From NCBI GenBank assembly GCA_937922805.1, contig CALAJV010000015.1, forward strand, positions 124,001 to 188,000: a DNA stretch of 64,000 nt, read 5' to 3'. This document shows, in pieces, positions 52,036 to 60,770 of this stretch. The stretch's first letter is position 1. Every line of letters begins with the position of its first letter. The DNA comes from an uncultured Acidimicrobiales bacterium (GTDB lineage Bacteria > Actinomycetota > Acidimicrobiia > Acidimicrobiales > SZUA-35). The notes below the pieces were generated by a model. That model was not told where the DNA came from, did not search any database, and saw nothing but the letters and a program-made list of their open reading frames with translations. Both the position numbers and the translations under genes were made by a program.

Positions 52036-54290
52036 CTTGGACGACCGAGAACGATCCTCCTCCTCCCCGTCCGGTACCAGGCAGCCCTGCGACTGGACCT
52101 ACGACCGATGACGCTGATCAAAAGACACCTGATGACACCGTCGACGCGGAATCAACCCTGCTCATCGCTGGAAGCGACCCTGACGACACCGAGACTAATC
52201 TCTTTCCTGACGGCGGCGACGCAATCGAACAAGATCTCGACAGCGACATAGAAGCTATAGATTCATTGGTCGACGATGCCGAAGGTGGCGATAGTAATCT
52301 GGTCGCCGACAAACCGAGCGGTTTAGACCAAGACGGCCCACTCGACCCTTCGGTATTCGATGGTCTCTTCGATGACCTAGCGACAGACTCTGAGACTGAT
52401 GAAGACGCAGCGGCATTCGATCAAGCCGAGGACGATTCAAACGCAAATGTCGATCGCTCCGAAGTCGCACCGACAACCACTGAACAACACGTCTACGAAG
52501 CGCAAACAAGCGGTCAACAACCGAGCGACACCCAAAGCAGCGAAGCGCCAACAAGCGGTCAACAACCGAGCGACACCCAAAGCAGCGAAACTGACCTGAG
52601 TCAACAAAACTCTTCGCTAGATTCATTCGACACCGACCGGGTCGATCCGGGTGCGCCCTCTCAAGATCCGGCCGAGGCGCCACTTCGAAGCAACGACCGC
52701 TGGACGATGCCGTCACCGGCACCGACAGAAGCACTACAGACTCCTCGCGTCGACGTATCCCCGATCAACGACAGAACTGGTGCTGCAACCCCGGTATCAC
52801 CGAACGAAGCTGCCCCACTACCGCAGTCAGGCCTCTTCTCCCCGGACGTCCATCCGGGGGTTGAACCACCGGCTCGATTCCAGCCGGCTGGTGAGGTCGA
52901 ACCACCTACGCGATTCGATCCTGCCGACGAGGTTGAACTACCAACGGTTCAGTCCCAGGCTGAACCGAATCAGCCAGTCAGCTTCGAAGATCATCGCAAA
53001 CCCAGTCCGGACCTAAGACCTCAAGCACCGCGGCCGCCATCAACTTCATCGCGGCGCAACACGAACTGGATCGGTATAGCAGCTGCCATTGCCTTAGGCT
53101 CCGCACTCGGTCTGGTCGGCACCTTCTTGCTGAGCAGCCTGCGTGACTCCCCTGAAGACGCAGCTAGTTCTGAAACCCAACCGGAGAACGCACCCGATGA
53201 AACAACGACTGACGATGCAGGCTTAGCCGAATCAGAAACAACAGTTGGCCAAGAACGAGACGTCCAAGGCGATTCTGTGGCGACGACATTCGGAGCCGAC
53301 GCCATACAGTTTTCTGCCGGAACCTCGGATCTAGCCGATCAAGATCTGGCAACGCTCGACCGATTGGCGGAGATCCTAGCGGCCAGTCCTGAAACGACAG
53401 CGACGATCTCGGTCCGCTCCTACTCGGCCGAAACCTCGGCCGCTAACTACGATCTAAGCCTTGCCCAGTCCGGGGCAATCACCAACTACTTGACTGGTGC
53501 GGGGGTTAGCGAAGAACAGTTCAGTGTAGTACCGCGGGGCTCGGCACCGTTTCGACCTAGCCAGCCGGTCGACGGTTTCGTCGTTGTCAACCCCGGTATT
53601 GGGCAATCCGATTTCAAAGCACGACTTGGCGTGATCAACCCATTCGCAGTCGGGCTCGAACCCGGCACGTCAAGCCTTCGGCCGGCCAGCGTGGCCGCGC
53701 TTGATCAAGTTGGCGAAGCTATGACCGCTATCGAGTCCGCCCGTTTGACGCTCGCTGCTTACTCGTTCTCTGAGAGTAGCGCTGAGACAAACAAAGCGCG
53801 AGCCTCTCAAGCCGCCCAAGTTGCATCTCAGTATCTGCAACAGAATCATGGGATTGCCCCCGGACGAATTTCCACTATCGCCCCTGGCATAGCCGAGTAT
53901 CAAATTGACTCAGCGTGGAGCAACCACGTCGAAATCAAAATCGAAGACGGGTCGACACCGGCATTCGACATCGCTTCCTTGGATGCGTCATCGCTCACAT
54001 TTGAATCCAATAGCGAACGCATAACTGCTGAAGGTCAGGCCGTGCTAGATCAGATCGCAGCCGTCCTCGCCTCGTCAGGGGCCACCCTCGTAGTCGAGGT
54101 CTTTGCTTTCTCTGCTGCCGACAGTCAGGCCAACGATCAGTTGAGCAAGGCCCAAGCCAACAGCATCAACAGTTACCTGACTGCTAAAGGTGTTTCTGAG
54201 CTCCAAATTAGAACCTTCGGTGGAGGCGCGGCCAAACAGTTTGAAGTCGTCGAGACACCAACAACTGTTGTACTTTCGGTGGTTGACTGA
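52032..54290 (+). CDS. Membrane-anchored protein with three OmpA-like domains
   Basis: A protein of 752 residues from GTG 52032 (VTWTTENDPPPP); an ATG at 51981 in the same frame lacks a ribosome-binding site. The first ~340 residues are acidic and disordered, with a tandem copy of TSGQQPSDTQSSE. One transmembrane segment (WIGIAAAIALGSALGLVGTF) precedes three successive OmpA-like peptidoglycan-binding folds: FGADAIQFSAGTSDLADQDL, then PFAVGLEPGTSSLRPASVAAL, then LTFESNSERITAEGQAVLDQ. Each is recognisable by its opening strand and a helix with the D...LS.AQA pattern (YDLSLAQSGAITNYLTG). Standard ligand Asp/Arg residues are weakly conserved. It may tether the membrane to the cell wall; the role is inferred. 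Confidence 0.78.
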   Translation: MTWTTENDPPPPRPVPGSPATGPTTDDADQKTPDDTVDAESTLLIAGSDPDDTETNLFPDGGDAIEQDLDSDIEAIDSLVDDAEGGDSNLVADKPSGLDQDGPLDPSVFDGLFDDLATDSETDEDAAAFDQAEDDSNANVDRSEVAPTTTEQHVYEAQTSGQQPSDTQSSEAPTSGQQPSDTQSSETDLSQQNSSLDSFDTDRVDPGAPSQDPAEAPLRSNDRWTMPSPAPTEALQTPRVDVSPINDRTGAATPVSPNEAAPLPQSGLFSPDVHPGVEPPARFQPAGEVEPPTRFDPADEVELPTVQSQAEPNQPVSFEDHRKPSPDLRPQAPRPPSTSSRRNTNWIGIAAAIALGSALGLVGTFLLSSLRDSPEDAASSETQPENAPDETTTDDAGLAESETTVGQERDVQGDSVATTFGADAIQFSAGTSDLADQDLATLDRLAEILAASPETTATISVRSYSAETSAANYDLSLAQSGAITNYLTGAGVSEEQFSVVPRGSAPFRPSQPVDGFVVVNPGIGQSDFKARLGVINPFAVGLEPGTSSLRPASVAALDQVGEAMTAIESARLTLAAYSFSESSAETNKARASQAAQVASQYLQQNHGIAPGRISTIAPGIAEYQIDSAWSNHVEIKIEDGSTPAFDIASLDASSLTFESNSERITAEGQAVLDQIAAVLASSGATLVVEVFAFSAADSQANDQLSKAQANSINSYLTAKGVSELQIRTFGGGAAKQFEVVETPTTVVLSVVD

Positions 54291-54321
54291 TCGCCGCGAC
54301 CAACGCAACCCATCGGCAACG

Positions 54322-55200
54322 CTAGATCATTTCCGGGTTGGCGGCCGCAGTTCCAAACCTACCAATCAAGTAGTGAGCTGCCCGCAGAGTCGTATCAGCC
54401 AGAAATCCGATCAAACCAACCAGATACATGCCGACCACGATCACGTCTGATCGGGCTTGAGCTTGCCAAATCAAGGCACCAAGTCCCGAGGATGCTACTA
54501 ACGTTTCAACCGCTATCACCGATCCCCACCCCAGAAGCAACGCGCTCCGCAAACCTAATGTCATCTCGAGGGCTAGGTCGTTTGGAAGACCGCGCTGCTG
54601 GCGGACGATAGCGTTAGCGGTCACATCGAGCATTGGCCACATAACTGCCAGTGCTGCAATAGTGATAATTGCCAGTTCGCCGGTACCAAACCAGATCAGA
54701 ACCAACGGAGCGAAAGCCAACGCTGGAACCATTCTCAAGAACGACGAAATCGGATCGGTCACAGTTCGCGCAATTGGTGAGACCGTCGAGAGACCGCCAA
54801 GGACTCCACCGACAACTAGCCCAACGCCACTCCCGGCCACCAATCGGAACACGCTCAAACCCGCGTGATTGAATAGCCCAGAACCGCCGAACCCGTCGGC
54901 TCTGACTTCGTTAAGCGCTGCCGCTACCTGAGTTTGTGTGGGGAGCGCTCGATCGCTGATCAGCCCATCGGGAAGTTTCAACAAGAACCAGGCCAACGTG
55001 ATAGCGATAAATGCGAAGGCGCATCCAACGATTCGACGCCAGAGCCAAATAGACGGCTCACCGAATTCGGCCAAGTGAACGGCGCGAACCTTGGGGTTCA
55101 TTTGTTGTTCTCGCACAAACGGGGCTAGAAACATTCGATCAGCGTTGTCAGCGTCGACTAAGCCGATCGTTTGGGTCCGGGGACCAATTTTCGAAGTCAA
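54322..55200 (-). CDS. ABC transporter permease (SsuC/TauC/NrtB type)
   Basis: A 292-residue inner-membrane permease with six hydrophobic segments. TM1 is VGCAFAFIAITLAWFLLK, and the family motif (EAA loop) is in EMTLGLRSALLLGWGSVIAV with GLGALIWQAQARSDVIVV behind it. The pattern GGVLGGLSTVSPIARTVTDP and FLRMVPALAFAPLVLIWFGT matches the nitrate/sulfonate/taurine permeases. No ATPase or binding-protein gene lies next to it, so partners must be elsewhere. The first ~35 residues (to MNPKVRAVH) are polar and may not be translated. It is convergent with the OmpA-like gene. Confidence 0.83.
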   Translation of the reverse strand: MTSKIGPRTQTIGLVDADNADRMFLAPFVREQQMNPKVRAVHLAEFGEPSIWLWRRIVGCAFAFIAITLAWFLLKLPDGLISDRALPTQTQVAAALNEVRADGFGGSGLFNHAGLSVFRLVAGSGVGLVVGGVLGGLSTVSPIARTVTDPISSFLRMVPALAFAPLVLIWFGTGELAIITIAALAVMWPMLDVTANAIVRQQRGLPNDLALEMTLGLRSALLLGWGSVIAVETLVASSGLGALIWQAQARSDVIVVGMYLVGLIGFLADTTLRAAHYLIGRFGTAAANPEMI

Positions 55201-55401
55201 TTAACTCGAACTCCAGGAATAGCGGCGGTCCGATTATGCTATCACAGCCGTCACGGTGAATCGGCCTAGTTCGCGGCATAGAGCCACCCCGAAGCCGACC
55301 GATCCGATCAATCGAATAGGGCATTACAGGTGGACCATACGTGTTTAACGCTGTTGAATCTTGTGTCGTCACCAACGGGCGTTAGGGAAACAAATACAAA
55401 G

Positions 55402-56292
55402 CTATTCGCCGTGAACGTACTGCCAACCAAAGCGGCCCTTGATGCAAAGGTGGCCGGAGGTAACGCTGTGGTCGTTAGGTGATGTGACCTTAACGATTGT
55501 CTCATCTTGGACATGCAGCTCCAGATTGCAACCGACACCACAGTAAGAGCAAACGGTTTGGGTCACCGTTTGTTCGTCGGCCCGCCAGTTGTCCGCTTTG
55601 CGCAAGTCGAACTCGGTCTTGAACTGGAGAGCGTTGGTGGGACATACAGCAACACAATTGCCGCAGTACACACAAGCTGAGTCAGGTAACTCGGTGTCGA
55701 ATTCGGTCGAGATTCGGGCTCCGAAACCCCGTCCTGCTACCGCTATGGCGAAAGTGTGTTGAGCGTCATCACCACATGCCTCGACGCATTTGTAGCAAAG
55801 CACACACTTGTCGTAGTCACGAATGTACAACTCGTCCTGAACCCGAACTGGTTCTTCAATTTTCTCGGCCTCGGTGCCGTAGCGACTCGGGTCGGCTTCG
55901 TATTGTTCACTCCACCGAGCGAGCGGATCTGCTTGTGAAAGGTCGACTCCTGACCCAAGAAATTCGAGCACCATTTTGCGGCTATGCCTGACTCGCTCCG
56001 AGTCAGTTTGAATTTCCATACCGTCCTCAGCCTGCCGAGAACATGATGGAACCAAGGTACGGGAGCCTGACTGCTCAACAACGCAGACACGGCAAGCATT
56101 GACTGGCGTTAAGTTCTCGGCATAGCACAGCGTTGGGGTTTCAATTCCGGCCGCGGTACAAGCATCAAGAACTGAAGCTCCGCTCGCCACTTCAACCTCT
56201 TGGCCGTCAATCTTTAGCGTAACCTTCGTCTCGACCGCAGTTAACGTGTTCGAGGTATCGGTAGCGCTGTTTGGTCCTGATGGCGCGGTCAT
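55402..56292 (-). CDS. Iron-sulfur N-terminal half of formate dehydrogenase alpha (FdsA-N)
   Basis: A 296-residue iron-sulfur protein. A [2Fe-2S] ferredoxin domain comes first (TLCYAENLTPVNACRVCVVE and PSC). It is followed by a NuoG-like helical stretch and two [4Fe-4S] motifs, CVLCYKCVEACGD and CVYCGNCVAVCPT. The C-terminal ~60 residues, CSYCGVGCNLELHVQDE to HLCIKGRFGW, are the MopB [4Fe-4S] module that normally begins the catalytic part of FdsA. The protein ends exactly there (QYVHGE), and the rest of the subunit is encoded by the gene at 58173-60158. It is the third gene of the operon and should pass electrons to the FdsGB-like protein. The 46 bp upstream carry no recognised signal. Confidence 0.85.
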   Translation of the reverse strand: MTAPSGPNSATDTSNTLTAVETKVTLKIDGQEVEVASGASVLDACTAAGIETPTLCYAENLTPVNACRVCVVEQSGSRTLVPSCSRQAEDGMEIQTDSERVRHSRKMVLEFLGSGVDLSQADPLARWSEQYEADPSRYGTEAEKIEEPVRVQDELYIRDYDKCVLCYKCVEACGDDAQHTFAIAVAGRGFGARISTEFDTELPDSACVYCGNCVAVCPTNALQFKTEFDLRKADNWRADEQTVTQTVCSYCGVGCNLELHVQDETIVKVTSPNDHSVTSGHLCIKGRFGWQYVHGE

Positions 56293-56338
56293 CGCTTTTC
56301 TCCGATTGCTTGGGGTGCTTTAGAGTGGCCTGTGATCA

Positions 56339-58204
56339 TTATCTATGTTCCAAACTGACTAAGCCAAGATCGATAGCTGAACGAACTGCGGTTGCGGCGG
56401 TGTGGCCGAGCCCGCAAATTGAAGCGTCTTTCATCGCCAGGTCGATGTCATCGAGGAGGCGTAGCGCGTCGGGGGCCGAGCCGTTGAGGCCGGGCGCCGT
56501 GCCGAGCTTCACCAACGTCTCGTGTTGTCGGACTGTTCCGATCCGACACGGAACGCACTGGCCGCAGGATTCGTTCTTGAAGAACTCAGCGATTCTGGTT
56601 ACGACTGGCCACATCTCGACATCTTCGTTGAACGCCATGATCACGCCGGACCCAAGCGACGCTCCCGCTGCTCGTGACCCTTCGAAAGTAAGGGGCATGT
56701 CGAGGCGGTCGGGGCCGACAAAACTCCCGGCGGCACCACCAAGCAACACGCTGGACAACGTGCCGACTACCCCACCAGCAAGGTCGAGAACTTCGCCAAG
56801 AGTGGCGCCGAAATCCACTTCGTAAACCCCGGGGTTTACCACGTTCCCGCTCAGGCAAAACAATTTTGAGCCATTCGACCCGTCGGTCCCAATCGCGGCG
56901 TAGGTAGCGCCCCCGTCCATAACAATGTCGAGAACGTTAAACAGGGTTTCCGGGTTATTGATCGCAGTTGGCTGATCGAACAGACCGTTAGTGGTTGGAA
57001 ACGGTGGCTTTTGGCGAGGCTCACCTCGGAACCCTTCTAGCGAATTGAACAGAGCTGTCTCTTCTCCGCAGATGTAGGCACCAGCCCCACGACGAACTTC
57101 GATGTCGAATGAGAAGCTAGATCGACCAATATCTGCGCCCAAGAAGCCGGCGGCTCGGGCCTGATCTAGGGCATTGTTTAACCGTTCGGTAGCAAGTGGG
57201 TACTCACCTCGGATGTAGATCCAGCCTTTGGTCGCCCCAGTTGCGAATCCAGCGATTGTGGTTGCTTCGATCAAAGCGAAAGGATCATTTTCCATCAGCG
57301 TTCGATCTTTGAACGTGCCTGGCTCCGATTCGTCGGCGTTGACGACAACATACTTCTGAGGCGGCCGATCGCCTGATGGCTGCTCGGCTGCTACTGCTTG
57401 CCATTTGATTCCGGTTGGAAACGCTGCTCCACCTCGGCCCATAAGTCCAGAAGCAACAACTTCATCGACGACACCAGTTGCGCCGCGTTCGAATGCCTTC
57501 GTCAACGCCTTATAACCACCAGCGCTGACATATGAGTCAATGCTGGTTGGGTCGGCTCGGCCGATTCGTTTGAGCAGGCGCAAACCAGGGTCGCCCGCCT
57601 GAGGGACTGCTTTAGCGGTGGCGCTGTCACTATCGGCCTCGACCCAATCGGCCTTGCCTCGACCTTGGATGAACTGGGCCACTGGACGCTCACATTGGCC
57701 TAGGCAGGGACTGGCATGAACCTTTTTGCCTGCTGCCTTTAGCTCGGCGATCTTGTCGGCCGAGCCAGAGATCTGACAGGCGGCGTCGACGCAGACATGA
57801 ATGACGTCTTCGTCATGACCCGGGTCATCGACTCGGAACATTTCGTAGAACGTTGCTACACCATACGCTTCGGCTGGAGGCACCTGAAGTTGCTGGCAGG
57901 CGTAGTTCAAGCCGCCGGGGCTTATCCAACCTTGGGATTTCTGCAGGGCGTGGAGCGTTGGAAGAAGGAGATGTCGACGTTCGTGGCGGCGAGTAGAGCC
58001 TCCCAGAACGAGTCGTTCGGACTCGACCAGCAACGCAGGACCGCCGGTTGCCGGACCGGCGTTGGCTTTCTCCAGCAACGGCCCGTTACCGGACTCAGCG
58101 AGAGATTGACCAACTGCCTGGTCGACCACCGCTCGTTCTTGGTCGTTTGGTTTGTCGTCTCCGAAATGTAGATCAGCCACCGGCTGCCGCTCCCCCAGCT
58201 TCAA
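56339..58204 (-). CDS. Fused NuoE-NuoF-type diaphorase subunit of formate dehydrogenase (FdsG-FdsB)
   Basis: A 621-residue fusion. The NuoE/FdsG part (residues ~75-190) has a thioredoxin-like [2Fe-2S] site with CVDAAC and SPCLGQC. The NuoF/FdsB part follows: GLMGRGGAAFPTGIKW and VVNADESEPGTFKDR bind FMN and NAD, GAGAYICGEETALFNSLEG is the NAD-loop region, and ESCGQCVPCRIGT with the later ICGLG holds a [4Fe-4S] cluster. It takes electrons from formate oxidation and reduces NAD+ in the cytoplasm. The start overlaps the end of the catalytic-subunit gene by 32 bp, which indicates coupling. Separate FdsG and FdsB are the common arrangement; the fusion also occurs in other bacteria. Confidence 0.9.
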   Translation of the reverse strand: MKLGERQPVADLHFGDDKPNDQERAVVDQAVGQSLAESGNGPLLEKANAGPATGGPALLVESERLVLGGSTRRHERRHLLLPTLHALQKSQGWISPGGLNYACQQLQVPPAEAYGVATFYEMFRVDDPGHDEDVIHVCVDAACQISGSADKIAELKAAGKKVHASPCLGQCERPVAQFIQGRGKADWVEADSDSATAKAVPQAGDPGLRLLKRIGRADPTSIDSYVSAGGYKALTKAFERGATGVVDEVVASGLMGRGGAAFPTGIKWQAVAAEQPSGDRPPQKYVVVNADESEPGTFKDRTLMENDPFALIEATTIAGFATGATKGWIYIRGEYPLATERLNNALDQARAAGFLGADIGRSSFSFDIEVRRGAGAYICGEETALFNSLEGFRGEPRQKPPFPTTNGLFDQPTAINNPETLFNVLDIVMDGGATYAAIGTDGSNGSKLFCLSGNVVNPGVYEVDFGATLGEVLDLAGGVVGTLSSVLLGGAAGSFVGPDRLDMPLTFEGSRAAGASLGSGVIMAFNEDVEMWPVVTRIAEFFKNESCGQCVPCRIGTVRQHETLVKLGTAPGLNGSAPDALRLLDDIDLAMKDASICGLGHTAATAVRSAIDLGLVSLEHR

Positions 58205-60158
58205 TTTCTGTTCGAGTTGCTATTTTTTCGATCCGGATCGACGCCGCCTTGAACTCGGCGGTGCCTGATCGCTTGTCCCACGCATCGTTGGTGAGCAGGT
58301 TAATATCGACGAGCTCAGGAAAATGGAACGTCGTGAACGTCAACCCTTTTGGTAGGTCGGCTTGCACTCGAACTGGCATTTCCACTGAACCGCGTGGTGA
58401 CGACACGAGCACGGTTTCGCCGTCGTTGATTCCTAGGCTCATGGCGTCGGCGGCGCTGACATCGATGGCGTCTCCGTATCGGATCGGTGAGTCTAGCGAG
58501 CCTGACTGGACTCCTGTGTTGTAGGAGTCCAGTGCCCGGCCAGTAGTAAGCCGAAGTGGAAACTCCTCGGTCAACTGTTCTTTCGGACCCTCATGTTCGA
58601 CCACGCTAAACGGTGAGGGCTCTCGACCTCCCAAATCGTCTTCCCATAGCCAGCCGTGCAGAAATGGGCTACCAGGATGATCTTCACTTGGGCACGGCCA
58701 TTGCAGGCCCCCTTCGGCCTCAAGCCGCTCCCACGTCATACCTTGATGAAGCGGTGAGAGGCTACGGAGTTCATCCCAAAGTTGTTGTGGCGTTGGGTTA
58801 CCCCAGTCGGCTCCCATCAGGTTGGCTAGGTCGGCGATGATTTTGATGTCGTCGCGCGCATCACCAGGAGGGGGAACGGCGGCCCGGGTCCGTTGCACCC
58901 GACGTTCGCTTGAGGTTACGGTGCCGTCGCATTCGGCCCAGGCCACCGATGCCGGGAAGACCACGTCCGCCAGCTCGGCAGTCCGAGTCATAAAAATGTC
59001 CTGGACAACGAGCAGGTCGAGGTCAGCCAACATCTTGCGGGCATGGCCAACATCAGCCTCGGAGTCCGCCGGGTTCTCGCCTATGCAGTACACGGCTCGC
59101 AGTTCTTTGCGAGCCATGGCCTCAAACATTAGCGTCAGGTGAATGCCCGGCTCAGGGGGAACCGGAGTGCCCCAAATCTCTTCGAATTTGGCTCTTGCTA
59201 CTGGATCGGTGACATCTTGAAAGCCAGGCAACTTGTTTGGCAGCGCACCCATATCGCCGCCCCCTTGAACGTTGTTTTGTCCGCGTAGGGGAACCAAGCC
59301 CGACCCCCAGCGACCAATGTGGCCTGTCAGCAACGCCAAGTTACAAAGCGAAAGAACATTGTCGACTGCATTGTGGTGCTCGGTGATTCCGAGCGTCCAC
59401 AGAATTTGGGCCTTTTCCGCTTGAGCGTACGCTCTCGCCAACTCGGCAATCGCTTGAGCTGGGACTCCGGTGATCTCTTCAGCTCGTTCCAGCGTGTACG
59501 GCTCAACTGAGGCCGCGTAGTCGTCAAATCCGGTGGACGAGTGAGCGATGAATTCTTTGTTGTGCCAATCGTTGGCGATAATCTCGCGGCCTACGGCGTT
59601 GGCCAACGCAATATCAGTTCCAACGCTAAGCCCGAGCCAAACGTCGGCGAATTTGGCCGACGACGTACGACGAGGGTCAACGCTGAACATACGGGCGCCG
59701 TTATCAAGGCCCTTAAGCAGGTGGTGGAAAAATATCGGATGCGCTTCGCGGGCGTTAGAGCCCCAGAGAACAATCAGATCCGTTTGTTCAATTTCGGTGT
59801 AGGAAGAAGTTCCGCCACCTGCTCCAAAGACTGTCGCCAGACCGACGACGGAGGGAGCGTGTCAAGTGCGGTTACAAGAGTCAATGTTGTTTGACCCGAT
59901 CACCGTCCGTGCGAACTTCTGAGCCGCATAGTTCATTTCGTTCGTCGACTTCGAACAGCTGAACATTCCGAATGATTCTGGGCCGTAGGTATCGGTGATC
60001 GACCGGAACCCTGATCCGGCCCGATTTAGTGCTTCATCCCAGCTGGCGGGGCGAAGCTCACCGTTGTCTCGAACCATTGGTGTTGTTATTCGTGGTCGCT
60101 TTGTGGTTGTCCGACGACCGTTAGCTTTTGGGCTATCATTTCGACTTTTTCGAACCAT
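58173..60158 (-). CDS. fdhA: Formate dehydrogenase catalytic subunit, selenocysteine (UGA) at the active site
   Basis: A molybdopterin-dependent catalytic subunit of 661 residues if the UGA at 59862-59864 (residue 99) is read as selenocysteine. The text around it, SNNIDSCNRT-UGA-HAPSVVGLATVFG, is the Sec/Cys site of FdhA; afterwards DLIVLWGSNAREAHPIFF, ALLTGHIGRWGSGLVPLRGQ, NNVQGGGDMGALPN and the MopB-binding C-terminus (TTGRALDSYNTGVQSGSLDS) follow in the same frame. A hairpin fitting a bacterial SECIS lies just after the UGA. The protein lacks its N-terminal [4Fe-4S] module, beginning near ITTPMVRDNGELRPASWDEA; that module is in the gene at 55402-56292. A possible ribosome-binding site (GAAAGG) lies 10 nt before the ATG. 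Formate oxidation is inferred from the family. Confidence 0.9.
59821..59861 (-). promoter_or_regulatory. Putative SECIS hairpin of fdhA
   Basis: On the minus strand, 18 nt after the UGA, the loop GGTCT (59843-59839) is closed by GTCGTC (59849-59844) with GGCGAC (59838-59833), one G-U pair. A lower stem joins GCTCC (59858-59854) to GGAGC (59825-59821). The loop has G in its first two positions and resembles the GGUCU loop of the E. coli fdhF SECIS. Confidence 0.8.
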
Positions 60159-60770
60159 GGCGTTGACGCCTTTCGGGGCTTAAGTCAGAGCGGGTGTGTT
60201 CTCTGACGGAGTTCTTCGTCGGTAGGGCTGCGGTACTCGTTTGTTTCGCTAGCAGCGATGCTAGTTAGGGACTATAACTCCCGCTTGTAGTGTGCCAGCT
60301 CCATCGGCAAATACACAGATATTTCGCCTGTCTCAGTCGATAGTTGGCGATACAGAAATGGTAGTCGAAACGACTTTCCGTGTCTCTACTGGGGTGGGAG
60401 ATTCTCAACTCACAGTAGCGCTTGAGTCTCACGGGCTTGTGAGGCAACCTCGGATTGCCGCCGACCTAGCCCACCTCGGATCATATTTGGCTTGGGCGCT
60501 AGGCTCCAAGATGTCGGCCCACGCAGCCGGCGCGCCGCCGGTGTCGGCCATCACGACATTGGAGTAGACCTAGAACGCAGTGCCATAATTCAACCAGCGA
60601 TACTGACTGGTCTTTACCCTGTGTCAAAGACAAGCTGATCGTTGGGCGGCACCCTTCAACGGTCGTTCACGCGATCCATTGGTCCACCTCACCGAACAAA
60701 CCTAAACTGTCATGCGTTCACGGCCAGAATCACCATCGATAGGCCCGTATTTCGGCTACGTTAGTAGCCC
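60159..60770. other. Divergent region between fdhA and proS, with a doubtful frame
   Basis: A 612-bp gap that should hold the promoters of the formate dehydrogenase operon and proS. A plus-strand frame (GTG 60292 or ATG 60358, to 60567) encodes up to 91 residues, ending with DLAHLGSYLAWALGSKMSAH. It has no clear ribosome-binding site or known family and may be chance. No regulator or RNA element was recognised. Confidence 0.35.

Noticed and set aside
59691..59864. fdhA as two pseudogene fragments
   Set aside because: The frame is unbroken on both sides, the UGA lies exactly at the Sec position and a SECIS-like hairpin follows, so a selenoprotein is the simpler reading.
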